Below are positions 16,481 through 25,068 of a DNA stretch of 64,000 nucleotides, one piece after another. Numbering within the stretch: position 1 is the first letter of the stretch; every line of letters starts with the position of its first letter. The position numbers and the translations under genes were made by a program. Source of the DNA: Mayfieldus sp963740555 (lineage in GTDB: Bacteria > Actinomycetota > Thermoleophilia > Solirubrobacterales > 70-9); assembly GCA_963740555.1 (NCBI GenBank), contig CAVUES010000007.1:124001-188000 (forward strand), read 5' to 3'. The notes under the pieces were generated by a model that searched no databases, was not told the origin of the DNA, and saw only the letters and a program-made list of their open reading frames with translations.

Positions 16481-18505
16481 CTATGGGGCGGAGCGCTGCA
16501 GCTCGTGGCGCCAGCCCGAGAGCAGGTCGTGAACCGCCACCGCGCCGACGATCGGCTCCCGCGGTGCACGCAGGTGCGGAGGGTGGAGGACGAAGGGGCG
16601 CGTTTGCGGTCCTCCGAGGCCCCCGTGGAAGGAGATCAGCTCCTCGAACGCGCATCCTTCGTCCAGCTCGGGGTCGTAGAAGCTGCCGATCATGATGTCG
16701 GCGACGTGCTCGAAGCCGTCGGCCCTCAGCAGGTGACGGGGGGCGGTGGGGGAGAAGGCAGCCAGCGGGTCGTCGCCTTCCACCCGGCCGTCGCTCAGAT
16801 ATCGGGTCCCGGAAGCGCCGAGGGCGACCGGTCCGTCTTCACTCGAGCGGACGAGCAGCCAGCCGAGGTGCGGGTGCTGTCGCAGTGCCGGGATCAGCTG
16901 CGGATGCCGCTGGTCGATCTCCTCGAGGCTGAGGCGCCGCCTTTCCTCCATCAGGTAGATCAACCCGAGGTTGCCCGAGCCGAGAACGACCGCCTGGCGG
17001 TCGGAGACGTCGTCCTTTGCGCGCTTGCCCGGCTTTCGACCAGTCGCCTCGCTGATCGAGTGCTCGACCATGGCGCTCTGCTCGTCCCCGCCCGCGAACC
17101 CGGCTACGTCACCCGAGCGCAGCGATCTGGAGACCAGTTCGTCGAGGCCGTAGCCGTTGCGCTGCTTGAAGGTGGCCCCTTGCGTCTGGCCGTGGTCGGA
17201 CAGCACCACGATCTCGTAGGGGCGCGGCGCGTAGGCGCGGGCGCGCTCGATGCGTCCGAACTGCTGGTCGAGCTTGCGCAGCGCCTCCAGAGTGTCGGCG
17301 CGCTCGAGACCGGAGTGGTGCGCCACCTCGTCATAGCTGGCGAAGGTGGCGTAAACGGCGGGTCGCCCGCGCATCATGTCGCCCAGCACTCCGAAAACGA
17401 CCAGATCGCGGACGATCACGCACATCGCCCCGCGCATCAGCGGGTAGATGCCGCCCCGGTGACCACGAGGGCGAACGTCGCGACGCCTCTGTCGCACGGC
17501 CGCAATCCGCTCCAGCAGCACCTCCCAGGCGAACAGCACCAGGGCACGGTTCACGTTGAAGCCGTTGGCGAGGAACGCCCGGTATCCCGGGTTGGCCCTC
17601 TTCTCGGCGTCCATGCGACTGACGGTGAGAATCGTCTCCTCGGCCTCGCCGGAGAGCAGGTTGCCGCGGCTGCCGCCGCCTCCCGTCAGCAGCCCGGCGC
17701 CGGATGCGCGGCGGCGTTCGATCTCGGCGCAGTCCTGCGGCGAGGAGCAGACCATCAGCTTCCCGGTCTCCTTCTCGACCCAGCGGAAGGCCGGGATGTC
17801 GTCATTCGAGCCGAGCAGGATCCCCGCCTGGCTTGCACCGGTCTGGGATGAGAGGTCGGTCTCCCACTCGATCAGGCGAAAGCCGGCCTCGCCGATCCAG
17901 CGCGCCATGTTGGGAGCGTTGCCGCTGCTGATCGCGTGCCGCAGGACCGGAAGCGCCAAGCCGTCGATCTCGAGGAAGAGGATCCCCGGCACGTCGGTGC
18001 GGGTTCGCGCACCCTGGCGACGCGCGACGCGCTCGATCACCCGCAAGCTGTACTGGTCGTCGTCGTTGGCCCCCAGCAGGGCCTGGATGCCGAGCGAGAC
18101 GGCGGCGATCAACAGGGACGCGAGAAGCGCATCCCCGAAGGAGCCGATGTGGACGAAGTCGGGCAAGGCGTCGTCGGCGGCGAGCAGAGCGGCGGCGTCC
18201 ACCAGCAACACACCCAAGAAGCCGATCAGGATCGTGAACGGAAGCCGCAGCGCCGCCACGATCGGGGGGAGGAGCGCGTTCAGAACCGCGATCAGCGCCG
18301 CCACCAGGAACGCTCCCGCCGGCTCCTTGAGGTCGAACCCGGGCAGGATCCACGCCACGACGAGCACCGATAGCCCCGCGACAGCCCAGGAGAGGAGCAG
18401 CGCAAGCGGGCGGAGTCGCGGGCTCGACGGCCGCCAGCCCACCTCGGCTCCAAAGGGCCCCGGCTTCACCGGCGCTTGTGGCGCGGTCTCATTCGGCCCG
18501 GCCAT
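16481..18505 (-). CDS. Phage-holin-family membrane domain fused to alkaline-phosphatase-like phosphodiesterase
   Basis: About 674 residues. Residues about 35-160 form a four-span holin family IV-like membrane domain (WILPGFDLKEPAGAFLVAALIAVLNALL). The rest is an alkaline-phosphatase-superfamily domain: ILFLEIDGLALPVLRHAI, GASQAGILLGSNDDIPAFRW, YATFASYDEVAHHSG and EIVVLSDHGQTQG carry the expected Asp/His metal ligands. The nucleophile position holds Ser in the GASQAG region. Likely hydrolyses a phosphodiester or phospholipid headgroup at the membrane. ATG 18505 was chosen over upstream starts at 18517 and 18529. Confidence 0.85.
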   Translation of the reverse strand: MAGPNETAPQAPVKPGPFGAEVGWRPSSPRLRPLALLLSWAVAGLSVLVVAWILPGFDLKEPAGAFLVAALIAVLNALLPPIVAALRLPFTILIGFLGVLLVDAAALLAADDALPDFVHIGSFGDALLASLLIAAVSLGIQALLGANDDDQYSLRVIERVARRQGARTRTDVPGILFLEIDGLALPVLRHAISSGNAPNMARWIGEAGFRLIEWETDLSSQTGASQAGILLGSNDDIPAFRWVEKETGKLMVCSSPQDCAEIERRRASGAGLLTGGGGSRGNLLSGEAEETILTVSRMDAEKRANPGYRAFLANGFNVNRALVLFAWEVLLERIAAVRQRRRDVRPRGHRGGIYPLMRGAMCVIVRDLVVFGVLGDMMRGRPAVYATFASYDEVAHHSGLERADTLEALRKLDQQFGRIERARAYAPRPYEIVVLSDHGQTQGATFKQRNGYGLDELVSRSLRSGDVAGFAGGDEQSAMVEHSISEATGRKPGKRAKDDVSDRQAVVLGSGNLGLIYLMEERRRLSLEEIDQRHPQLIPALRQHPHLGWLLVRSSEDGPVALGASGTRYLSDGRVEGDDPLAAFSPTAPRHLLRADGFEHVADIMIGSFYDPELDEGCAFEELISFHGGLGGPQTRPFVLHPPHLRAPREPIVGAVAVHDLLSGWRHELQRSAP

Positions 18506-18569
18506 TGCCTCCGGCATCCAACCACGCACGAAGGCGCCCGCACCGCGCCGAAGGTCGATCCGCGGGGTC

Positions 18570-18575
18570 TACCCT
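18570..18575 (+). promoter_or_regulatory. TACCCT hexamer, 6 nt before ATC 18582
   Basis: TANNNT hexamer followed by GCCTCG and then ATC 18582. This is the same spacing as the ATG/GTG genes with leaderless-type promoters. Confidence 0.5.
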
Positions 18576-18581
18576 GCCTCG

Positions 18582-19325
18582 ATCGAGGGCTCGATCACCT
18601 ACATAGGACACGCCACCCTCCTGATCGAGCTTTCCGGGACCAGGGTGCTGACCGATCCCGCACTGCGACGGCGGATTCTGCACATCCGTCGCCGAGTGCC
18701 GCCGCCTTCGGTCGAAGGGCTGCGATCGCTGGACGCGATCCTGATCTCGCACGCCCATCACGATCACCTCGACCCTCCGTCGCTGCGCCGGCTCGAGCCA
18801 GACTGCCCCGCGGTCGCTCCACGAGGCTGCCGAGGGGTCCTGCTCCGGGCGGGAATCGGCGAGGTGGTCGAGGTCGAGGCGGGCGATCGGATCGAGGTCG
18901 GGGGCGTCGGGATCGAGACGATTTCAGCGCATCACGACGGTCGCCGCTACCCCATGGGCCGGCGCCGGCCGGCGCTCTCCTACCTTCTTGCCGGGCCGCC
19001 GAGCGTCTATTTCGCCGGCGACACCGATCTGTTCCCCGAGATGGCGGAGCTGGCCGGCCGCGTGGACGTCGCGGCGCTTCCGGTAGGCGGCTGGGGTCCC
19101 GACGTCCCCGCGGGCCACCTCGATCCCGAGCGCGCCGCTCGCGCCGCGGCGATGATCCAGCCGCGAATCGCGATCCCGATCCATTGGGGCACATTGGTCG
19201 CGCTCGGCGCGCAGCGAGACGCCGACCCCTTCGCCCCGGCCGATGAGTTCGCTCGAGCCGCGGAGAGGCACGCGCCGGAGGTCGAAGTACGGATCCTCGC
19301 CCCCGGCGAGCGGCTCGCCCTCTGA
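18582..19325 (+). CDS. Metallo-beta-lactamase-fold hydrolase (UlaG/NAPE-PLD-like), probable ATC start
   Basis: A 247-residue MBL-fold hydrolase. The metal motifs are all present: GHATLLIE, SHAHHDHLD, ISAHHDGRRYPMG, YFAGDTDLFPEM and IPIHWGT. The class resembles UlaG lactonases and NAPE-PLD; substrate unknown. No ATG, GTG or TTG lies in frame between the divergent gene's start and the conserved N-terminus. ATC 18582 gives an N-terminus ending SITYIGHATLL, typical of the family. ATC 18594 is the alternative. Confidence 0.8.
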   Translation: MEGSITYIGHATLLIELSGTRVLTDPALRRRILHIRRRVPPPSVEGLRSLDAILISHAHHDHLDPPSLRRLEPDCPAVAPRGCRGVLLRAGIGEVVEVEAGDRIEVGGVGIETISAHHDGRRYPMGRRRPALSYLLAGPPSVYFAGDTDLFPEMAELAGRVDVAALPVGGWGPDVPAGHLDPERAARAAAMIQPRIAIPIHWGTLVALGAQRDADPFAPADEFARAAERHAPEVEVRILAPGERLAL

Positions 19326-19328
19326 TCG

Positions 19329-20552
19329 TCAGGCGACCCCGGGCTCCGGGGAGCCAGGCGGGCCGGGCTCGGAGGGCGGTGCCCGCTCCGGTTCCTCGGC
19401 CGCACGCTCCGCCGCTGCCCGCGCGCCCGAGACGTCGGAGGAGATCCGCACCGCGGCGGAGACGAGTGGCGCTGCCAGGACGAGTCCCACGGTGCCGAAC
19501 AGGCAGCCGCCCGCGATCGTCACGATCAGGACCGCGAGAGGGTTCAGTCCCAGAGCGGCGCCGTAGGCGATCGGCTGGACCATCTGCTGGAGCACGCCGT
19601 TCGCGAGCAGGATGATCACCGCGAGGGCGAGTGCGGTACCCGTGCCCTGGTCCCCGAGTGCGATCAGGACCGCGAACGCCCCCGCCGTCCAGGCTCCGAG
19701 GTACGGCACGTATCCGCCGACGAAGGTGACGACTGCGATCGTCCCGGGCAGCGGCACTCCGAGCAGCAGCGCGCCCAGGCCGACGATTGCCGCGCTCCAA
19801 AGCGCGACCGCGGTGACGCCGACGAAGTAGCCGCGGAGGGAGCTGGCGACCCTGTTGATGATCGTCCGAGCGAGCGGAACCGGCACCCCGAGGTGACGTT
19901 CGACGAAGGCCCCGATCGTCGGTGCGTCTTTGAGCAGGAAGAAGAGGCTGATCACGGTGAAGGAGAGGAACACCGCCAGCGACGCCAGCCTTTCGATTCC
20001 GTGCGTAAGCCCTTCCGTCAGGATCTTGAAGCCCGAGCTCACGGTCGCACTCGCGTGCTGCTTTGCCTCGCTGGCCGTGCTTGCGTTGACCCCGAGGTCG
20101 CGGGCCCACGACTCGATCTGGTTCGCACCTTCGTGGAGCCTCGCGGCCAGGCTGTCGGCCTGGCTCGCGATGCCGGCGAGGACGATCAAGCCGACCCCGA
20201 GCCCGATCAGGACGATCGCGACCAGGGTCAAACCGGCGCCGACCGCTCGCGGAACACGGTGGCGCTTCAGCCAGTCCACGACCGGGCCGGCGACCGAGGC
20301 GATGATCCCCGCGGTGAGGACCGGCATCACGATCGTCTGGGTCACGGAGAGAAACCAGACCGCTCCGGCGAGCGCCGCGGCGACCCCGACCAGCAGCCAT
20401 GCCGAGAAACCGAGGTCGCGCAGCCAGTTGGGTGCCGCGAAGATCCCGCTCAGCTCACCGGGCTCGATCTCGATCACGTCGTCCTCGGCGCGACCGGCCT
20501 CGCCCTCATTGCGTCGCAGGCGGCCTCCGAAGATCGCGCGCCTCCGAGTCAT
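19329..20552 (-). CDS. AI-2E family (UPF0118) transporter
   Basis: A 407-residue membrane protein with the AI-2E/PerM architecture: two N-terminal spans (LLVGVAAALAGAVWFLSVTQ), a periplasmic-type helical insert (residues about 125-175), then five spans including the family block VGGYVPYLGAWTAGAFAVLIAL and LVQPIAYG-like LQQMVQPIAYGAALGLNPL. Family members export autoinducers, indole or ions, so the substrate is open. The C-terminus is a disordered Pro/Glu tail. Convergent with the MBL gene. Confidence 0.88.
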   Translation of the reverse strand: MTRRRAIFGGRLRRNEGEAGRAEDDVIEIEPGELSGIFAAPNWLRDLGFSAWLLVGVAAALAGAVWFLSVTQTIVMPVLTAGIIASVAGPVVDWLKRHRVPRAVGAGLTLVAIVLIGLGVGLIVLAGIASQADSLAARLHEGANQIESWARDLGVNASTASEAKQHASATVSSGFKILTEGLTHGIERLASLAVFLSFTVISLFFLLKDAPTIGAFVERHLGVPVPLARTIINRVASSLRGYFVGVTAVALWSAAIVGLGALLLGVPLPGTIAVVTFVGGYVPYLGAWTAGAFAVLIALGDQGTGTALALAVIILLANGVLQQMVQPIAYGAALGLNPLAVLIVTIAGGCLFGTVGLVLAAPLVSAAVRISSDVSGARAAAERAAEEPERAPPSEPGPPGSPEPGVA

Positions 20553-20662
20553 GGGGTGAGTATTGCGACGGCGACGGCGGCAGCCGCGTTCAGGCTCAGC
20601 CGAGGATCAGGCCGATGAACACCACGCAGACGACGATGTTGATCACCCAGCTTCGGGGCCGG

Positions 20663-21295
20663 CTACTTGAGCAGCTGATAGGTGAAGTAGATGATGACCA
20701 CGAGGTTGACCAGCCAGGCATTGGTCGTCAGCCAGTTGCGGATTGCCGGCATCGCATCGCGGGCCCTGTGTCCGAGCAGTAGATAGCCCGCGATCGGCAG
20801 GGCCATCAGTGCCACCGCCGCCGCCACCACGGGCCATGCGTGCAGCACCCCGAGGTCGTTGGTGTGAAGCCAGTGCACGGTGGAGATCTCCGCGACGATG
20901 TCGGTGGGCATCGCGAGGATCAACAGGACTCCGAGGCCGAAAGACCGCTTCGGCTCGGCCCGCTGGAGCGCGGTCATCCATTTCGGCACGGTGGCGGTCT
21001 TGCGGCCGAGGAACGTGTGGATTCCGAGCAGGACAAGCAATCCCGCCACCACATAGTCAGCGGTGCCCGGGCCTGAGCCAGACCGAGGGTTGATGCCGAG
21101 CGCGTTATAAAGCCCGAACCAGATCAGCATGCTGACCGATGCCGCGAGCAGAACTCCGATCAGCAGCGCTCCGGAGTTCTTGACCGGTTCCCCGCTGGTG
21201 ACGAGGAAGATCGCCGTCAGGATCTGCGGCCCCATCACCATGATCAGGGCCAGCGGGAGGATCTGGAGCGAAGTGGTCGTTGCGGAGGACACCAC
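20663..21295 (-). CDS. GAP/Sap (sulfolipid-1-addressing-like) family membrane protein
   Basis: A 210-residue, six-span protein resembling the GAP family (LysE-like fold) found in mycobacteria, where one member helps export glycolipids. Visible spans: LPLALIMVMGPQILTAIFLV, LLIGVLLAASVSMLIWFGL, YVVAGLLVLLGIHTFLG, SFGLGVLLILAMPTDIVAE and a final LVNLVVIIYFTYQLL. GTG 21295 start. Diverges from the MFS gene. The function of this copy is unknown. Confidence 0.75.
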   Translation of the reverse strand: MVSSATTTSLQILPLALIMVMGPQILTAIFLVTSGEPVKNSGALLIGVLLAASVSMLIWFGLYNALGINPRSGSGPGTADYVVAGLLVLLGIHTFLGRKTATVPKWMTALQRAEPKRSFGLGVLLILAMPTDIVAEISTVHWLHTNDLGVLHAWPVVAAAVALMALPIAGYLLLGHRARDAMPAIRNWLTTNAWLVNLVVIIYFTYQLLK

Positions 21296-21368
21296 AACGA
21301 CCGTATCGCCTCACAGCCGGTGCGGAGGGCGAGACCGGCGGATCTAATGAGATAGTCGTCGGACCACG

Positions 21369-23021
21369 ATGAAGAACCGAACGACGATCCTGATCCTGGG
21401 CGCGGCCCAATTCATCATGGTCCTCGACACGACGGTGATGAACGTGTCGATCTCCCAGGTCGTCGCCGATCTCGACACGACCGTCTCCGCGGTGCAACTC
21501 GCGATCACGGCCTATGCGCTGGTGATGGCTGCGTTCATGCTCACCGGCGCCAAGCTCGGCGACATGTACGGCCGGCGGCGCATCTTCTCGATCGGGCTCG
21601 GTGTCTACGGCGCCGGGTCGCTGATCACAGCCCTGAGCCCCAACATCGGGGTGCTGCTCATCGGATGGTCGGCGGTGGAGGGTCTCGGCGCCTGCCTGGT
21701 GATCCCCGCGATCGCGGCCCTGACGGCCGCCAACTACACGGGCAAGGAGCGGGCGCTCGCCTTCGCAATGCTGGGCGGAATCGCAGGAGCGGGGGTCGCA
21801 GCCGGCCCGTTGATCGGCGGCTTCGTTACCAGCGCGCTGACCTGGCGGGTTGTGTTCGCGTCCGAGACGGTGGTCGTGGCGGGGGTGCTGCTGTTCGGCG
21901 TGCGCCGCATCAAGGACTCTGCGGCTGTCAGCGGCGTGACCCTGGACAGGGTCGGTTCGGCCCTTTCGGCCCTGGGCCTTGGACTGGTCGTCTTCGGGAT
22001 CCTCAAGAGCAGCCAGTGGGGCCTGATAACGCCCACCGCGCCGCCGACGATCAACGGAACCGAGATCACCCCGTTCGGCCTCTCGCCGGTTCCCTTCGTC
22101 GTCGCAGCCGGCTTTTCCGTCCTGCTCGGGTTCCGGCGCTGGGAGCAGCGGATGGTCCGAACCGGCCGCCAGCCGTTGCTGCGCCCGGATCTGCTTAAGA
22201 TCGCGCAGCTGCGCGGAGGGCTCACGATGTTCGTTTCCTCCTACCTGATCATGGCCGGCAGCTTCTTCGTCCTTCCGCTCTACCTGCAGCTCGTCCTCGG
22301 CAAGGATGCGCTGCACACCGGGATCGCGATCCTGCCGATCTCGATCGCGATGATCATCACCGCGACGGTGGGAGGACGCTTGGCGGATCGCGTCGCCCCC
22401 CGCAGGATCGTGAGGATCGGCCTGGCGATCCTCTTCGTCGGGCTGATCGGCCTGCTCTCGTCGATATCCCCCCAGCTCACCTCGCCCCTGTTCTCGATCT
22501 CGCTCGCCTTCTTCGGGGCGGGGCTAGGGCTGGTCGTGTCGCAACTGGGCAACGTCACCATGTCGTCGGTCGACGAGTCGCGCAGCAGCGAGGTCGGCGG
22601 CCTCCAGGGCGCCTCGCAGAGCCTCGGCTCCTCGCTTGGAACGGCGATGATCGGCGCGATCCTCCTGGCCGGGTTGACGACTGGCTTCCACGACAAGATC
22701 AGCGCCGATCAGAACATTCCGGCCGACGTTCAGAAACAGATCGTCAACGGCTCCGAAGAGGGCGTCCCAATGGTCTCGAGGCCGACCGTCGAATCGACCG
22801 TGAAGAAAGCTGGCCTTCCGCCCCAGCAGGCGCAGGCGGTCGTCGACGACTACGGCGAGGCGCAGATCGACGCTCTCAAACGTGCGGTGCTGGGAGCGTC
22901 CTTCTTCGCGCTCGTCGCCCTCTGGCTGGCCGGCGACCTTCCCGCCGCGCCACTGAGCCAGGCCGAGGCGACCGAGGCCGCGCCGGCGCGCCGCCAGGCC
23001 GAGCCGCTTGCGGAGACCTAG
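21369..23021 (+). CDS. DHA2-type MFS multidrug transporter
   Basis: A 550-residue, 14-span major facilitator of the EmrB/QacA type. The DHA2 signature DTTVMNVSISQVVADL is in TM1, motif A is GAKLGDMYGRRRIFSIG, and motif C in TM5 reads GGIAGAGVAAGPLIGGFV. A loop between TM13 and TM14 (residues about 445-500) is unusually hydrophilic. Probably a proton-coupled efflux pump; substrate unknown. No regulator gene is adjacent. Confidence 0.92.
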   Translation: MKNRTTILILGAAQFIMVLDTTVMNVSISQVVADLDTTVSAVQLAITAYALVMAAFMLTGAKLGDMYGRRRIFSIGLGVYGAGSLITALSPNIGVLLIGWSAVEGLGACLVIPAIAALTAANYTGKERALAFAMLGGIAGAGVAAGPLIGGFVTSALTWRVVFASETVVVAGVLLFGVRRIKDSAAVSGVTLDRVGSALSALGLGLVVFGILKSSQWGLITPTAPPTINGTEITPFGLSPVPFVVAAGFSVLLGFRRWEQRMVRTGRQPLLRPDLLKIAQLRGGLTMFVSSYLIMAGSFFVLPLYLQLVLGKDALHTGIAILPISIAMIITATVGGRLADRVAPRRIVRIGLAILFVGLIGLLSSISPQLTSPLFSISLAFFGAGLGLVVSQLGNVTMSSVDESRSSEVGGLQGASQSLGSSLGTAMIGAILLAGLTTGFHDKISADQNIPADVQKQIVNGSEEGVPMVSRPTVESTVKKAGLPPQQAQAVVDDYGEAQIDALKRAVLGASFFALVALWLAGDLPAAPLSQAEATEAAPARRQAEPLAET

Positions 23022-23042
23022 CCGGGCTCTCTGCCGTAAGTC

Positions 23043-23061
23043 CGGCTAAGTCGCTTAGCCG
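23043..23061. terminator. Inverted repeat between convergent genes
   Basis: CGGCTAAG-TCG-CTTAGCCG, 8-bp perfect arms, between the MFS stop and the K+ channel stop; the channel's TAA lies inside it. No clear T-tract, so a terminator role is inferred from position. Confidence 0.55.
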
Positions 23062-23519
23062 CTCTGGGGTCCGCGGCCTTCGATCCGCGCTTCGATCGAC
23101 TCCAGGCGGGCGTTGATGCGGTCGAGCTTCGCTTCGACCGTCTCCTCGGTGCCCTGCCGCCGCTGCCGTGCCTGCTCGACCAGCATCGCCGTGACCGAGG
23201 CTGTGACCAGGGAGAGGAACGCGATTCCGGTGAGCATCACCACGGTGGCGATCACTCGCCCGCCGGCTTCGTGGGGCACGATGTCGCCGTAGCCGACCGT
23301 GGTGACGGACTGGACCGCCCACCACATTCCCTGTCCGACGCTGCTGTAGTCCTTGTGGTCGAGGAGCCGGATCGTGATCCCGCCGGCAACCGTGATCAAG
23401 CTCGTCGCGACGATGATGATGCCCACCGCCCGGCGGGCGGTGAGCGACCGCTGCGCCGACTTTCGTGCCAGCCAGGGCAGAAAGCCTCGTTCCTCGGGAG
23501 GCGGGGCATCTGGGCTCAT
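23055..23519 (-). CDS. Two-span potassium channel
   Basis: A 154-residue two-TM K+ channel. The selectivity filter TTVGYGD is at residues 73-79, in the pore helix WWAVQSVTTVGYGDIVP. TM1 is VGIIIVATSLITVAGGITI and TM2 is VIATVVMLTGIAFLSLVTASV. A C-terminal coiled coil (VEAKLDRINARLESIEARIE) probably drives tetramerisation. No RCK domain is present. ATG 23519 was chosen over the longer frame to 23654, which overlaps the rplY promoter region. Confidence 0.92.
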   Translation of the reverse strand: MSPDAPPPEERGFLPWLARKSAQRSLTARRAVGIIIVATSLITVAGGITIRLLDHKDYSSVGQGMWWAVQSVTTVGYGDIVPHEAGGRVIATVVMLTGIAFLSLVTASVTAMLVEQARQRRQGTEETVEAKLDRINARLESIEARIEGRGPQSG

Positions 23520-23619
23520 CGCGGGCGGTCGCGCGAACGATTGCGCGCCGGCCACCCAGTATTGCGGCCCCCACGGCGGTAGCCGGCGGCTTCGCGTCGA
23601 AGGTATCCTGCAGCCCTCG

Positions 23620-24366
23620 ATGGCCTCAGGACGCGCGACATTGAAGGCGAGCACCCGCAGCGAGTTCGGCTCGCGCGAGAGTCGCCGCCTGCGCCGCCAG
23701 GGCTTCGTGCCCGGAGTCGTCTATGCGAACGGCGAGGAGGCACGCCCGTTCCAGGTACCCGAGCGCGACGCTCGCGCCGTTCTGTCCGAGGGGCACGCGC
23801 TATTCGACCTCGAGATCGAGGGAGTAGGTGCCGTGCCAGTGGTGGTCAAGGAGCAGCAGCGCCACCCGGTGCGCGGCGACCTCGAGCATCTCGACCTCAA
23901 CGAGGTCAAGCTCGACGAGGCGATCCAGGCCGAGGTCCCGGTCGAGATCGAGGGCGCCGAGGACGCCCCCGGCACCAAGGAGGGCGGCGTCCTCGAGCAC
24001 ATCACCCGCGAGGTGACGGTCGAGGCGCTGCCGACCGAGATCCCGGACCGCATCGTCATCGACGTCTCCCACATGGACATCAACGACACGATTCAGCTCT
24101 CGATGGTGACGCCGCCGCAGGGCGCCACCTTCGTCGCCGAGGACCTCGAGGAGGTCACGATCGCGACCCTCACTCCTCCCCGGCTCGAGAAGGAGCTGGA
24201 GGAGATCGAGGAGGAGGCGGCGCTGGTCGGCGAGGAGGGCGAGGAGGTCCCCGAGGGCGAAGAGGTCCCCGAGGGCGAGGAGGTCCCCGAGGGCGAGGAG
24301 GCGCCGGCCGAGGCCGAGGGCGAGGGCGGCGACGCGGGCGAGGGCGACGCGGGCGAGGAGGGCTAG
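23620..24366 (+). CDS. rplY: 50S ribosomal protein L25, general stress (Ctc) type
   Basis: Binds 5S rRNA. The 248-residue protein has the L25 N-terminal domain (SRRLRRQGFVPGVVYANGEEARPFQV) and the TL5/Ctc beta-domain (VLEHITREVTVEALPTEIPDRIVIDVSHMDINDTI). The C-terminal 45 residues are a very acidic tail built on an 18-bp tandem repeat. TATCCT lies 10 nt before ATG 23620. It forms an operon with pth, whose probable start sits 3 nt after the rplY stop. Confidence 0.95.
   Translation: MASGRATLKASTRSEFGSRESRRLRRQGFVPGVVYANGEEARPFQVPERDARAVLSEGHALFDLEIEGVGAVPVVVKEQQRHPVRGDLEHLDLNEVKLDEAIQAEVPVEIEGAEDAPGTKEGGVLEHITREVTVEALPTEIPDRIVIDVSHMDINDTIQLSMVTPPQGATFVAEDLEEVTIATLTPPRLEKELEEIEEEAALVGEEGEEVPEGEEVPEGEEVPEGEEAPAEAEGEGGDAGEGDAGEEG
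24244..24297 (+). repeat. 18-bp tandem repeat x3 in rplY
   Basis: Three units of GAGGTCCCCGAGGGCGAR encode EVPEGE three times in the acidic tail of L25. The last G/A position varies. Confidence 0.9.
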
Positions 24367-24369
24367 CCC

Positions 24370-25068
24370 CTGCGGCTGTTTCGGCGTCGGACGGGGGGTC
24401 GGCAGAGTCGGGATAACCCGCCCGCCGCGGAAGCGGAGCTGAGCAGGCGGGCGGAAGATGATTCGGGCGACGATCGGATCCTGGTCGTGGGGCTCGGCAA
24501 TCCCGGCTCCCAGTACGCGGCCACCCGCCACAACATCGGCTTCCTGATCGCCGACCTGCTCGCGAGCCGCTGGGAGCTGCCCAAGGCCCGCAAGCGCTTC
24601 GCCGGGCTGATCGCCGAGGGACGCACCGGGCCGGGCGGCCCACGCGTGGCGCTGCTCTGGCCCCAGACCTTCATGAACGAGGCGGGCAGCTCCGCGGGGC
24701 CGGCGCGAGGCTCGCTGAAGGTGCCGCTCGACCACGTGGTCGCCCTGCACGACGAGATCGACCTGCCGTTCGGGGAGGTGCGAACGAAGCTGGGCGGCGG
24801 CGTCGCCGGCCACAACGGCGTCCGCAGCCTGCGCGGCGGGCTTGGAAGCGCCGACTTCTGGCGAGTGCGGGCCGGAGTGGGAAGGCCCGAGAGCAGCGAT
24901 CCCGAGGTCGTTTCGAGCTACGTGCTTTCGAAATTCCGCGAGTCCGCGGCGCAGGTGCGCGAGTTGGTCGAGCGTGCCGCCGGTGAGGCGGAGCGCCTGG
25001 TCGGGCGGATCGCGGCGGGGGAAGCGACAGAGGGCGCATCGCCGGGGGCCGAGGAGGGGGATGGGTGA
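24370..25068 (+). CDS. pth: Peptidyl-tRNA hydrolase, probable non-ATG start
   Basis: Releases tRNA from peptidyl-tRNA. The active-site residues are visible: Asn in VGLGNPG, His in YAATRHNIGF, Asn in TFMNEAG, Asp in LHDEIDLPFGEVR and Asn in AGHNGVRS. The first canonical start, GTG 24487, would remove the beta-strand residues (LVV) before GLGNPG. CTG 24370, 3 nt after the rplY stop and behind GAGGAGG with about 7-nt spacing, gives an N-terminus reading RLFRRR. ATC 24478 is a shorter option. Confidence 0.85.
   Translation: MRLFRRRTGGRQSRDNPPAAEAELSRRAEDDSGDDRILVVGLGNPGSQYAATRHNIGFLIADLLASRWELPKARKRFAGLIAEGRTGPGGPRVALLWPQTFMNEAGSSAGPARGSLKVPLDHVVALHDEIDLPFGEVRTKLGGGVAGHNGVRSLRGGLGSADFWRVRAGVGRPESSDPEVVSSYVLSKFRESAAQVRELVERAAGEAERLVGRIAAGEATEGASPGAEEGDG

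Noticed and set aside
17556..18581. Upstream extension of the MBL hydrolase frame
   Set aside because: It overlaps the divergent phosphodiesterase gene and contains Ser/Arg/Pro shadow sequence.
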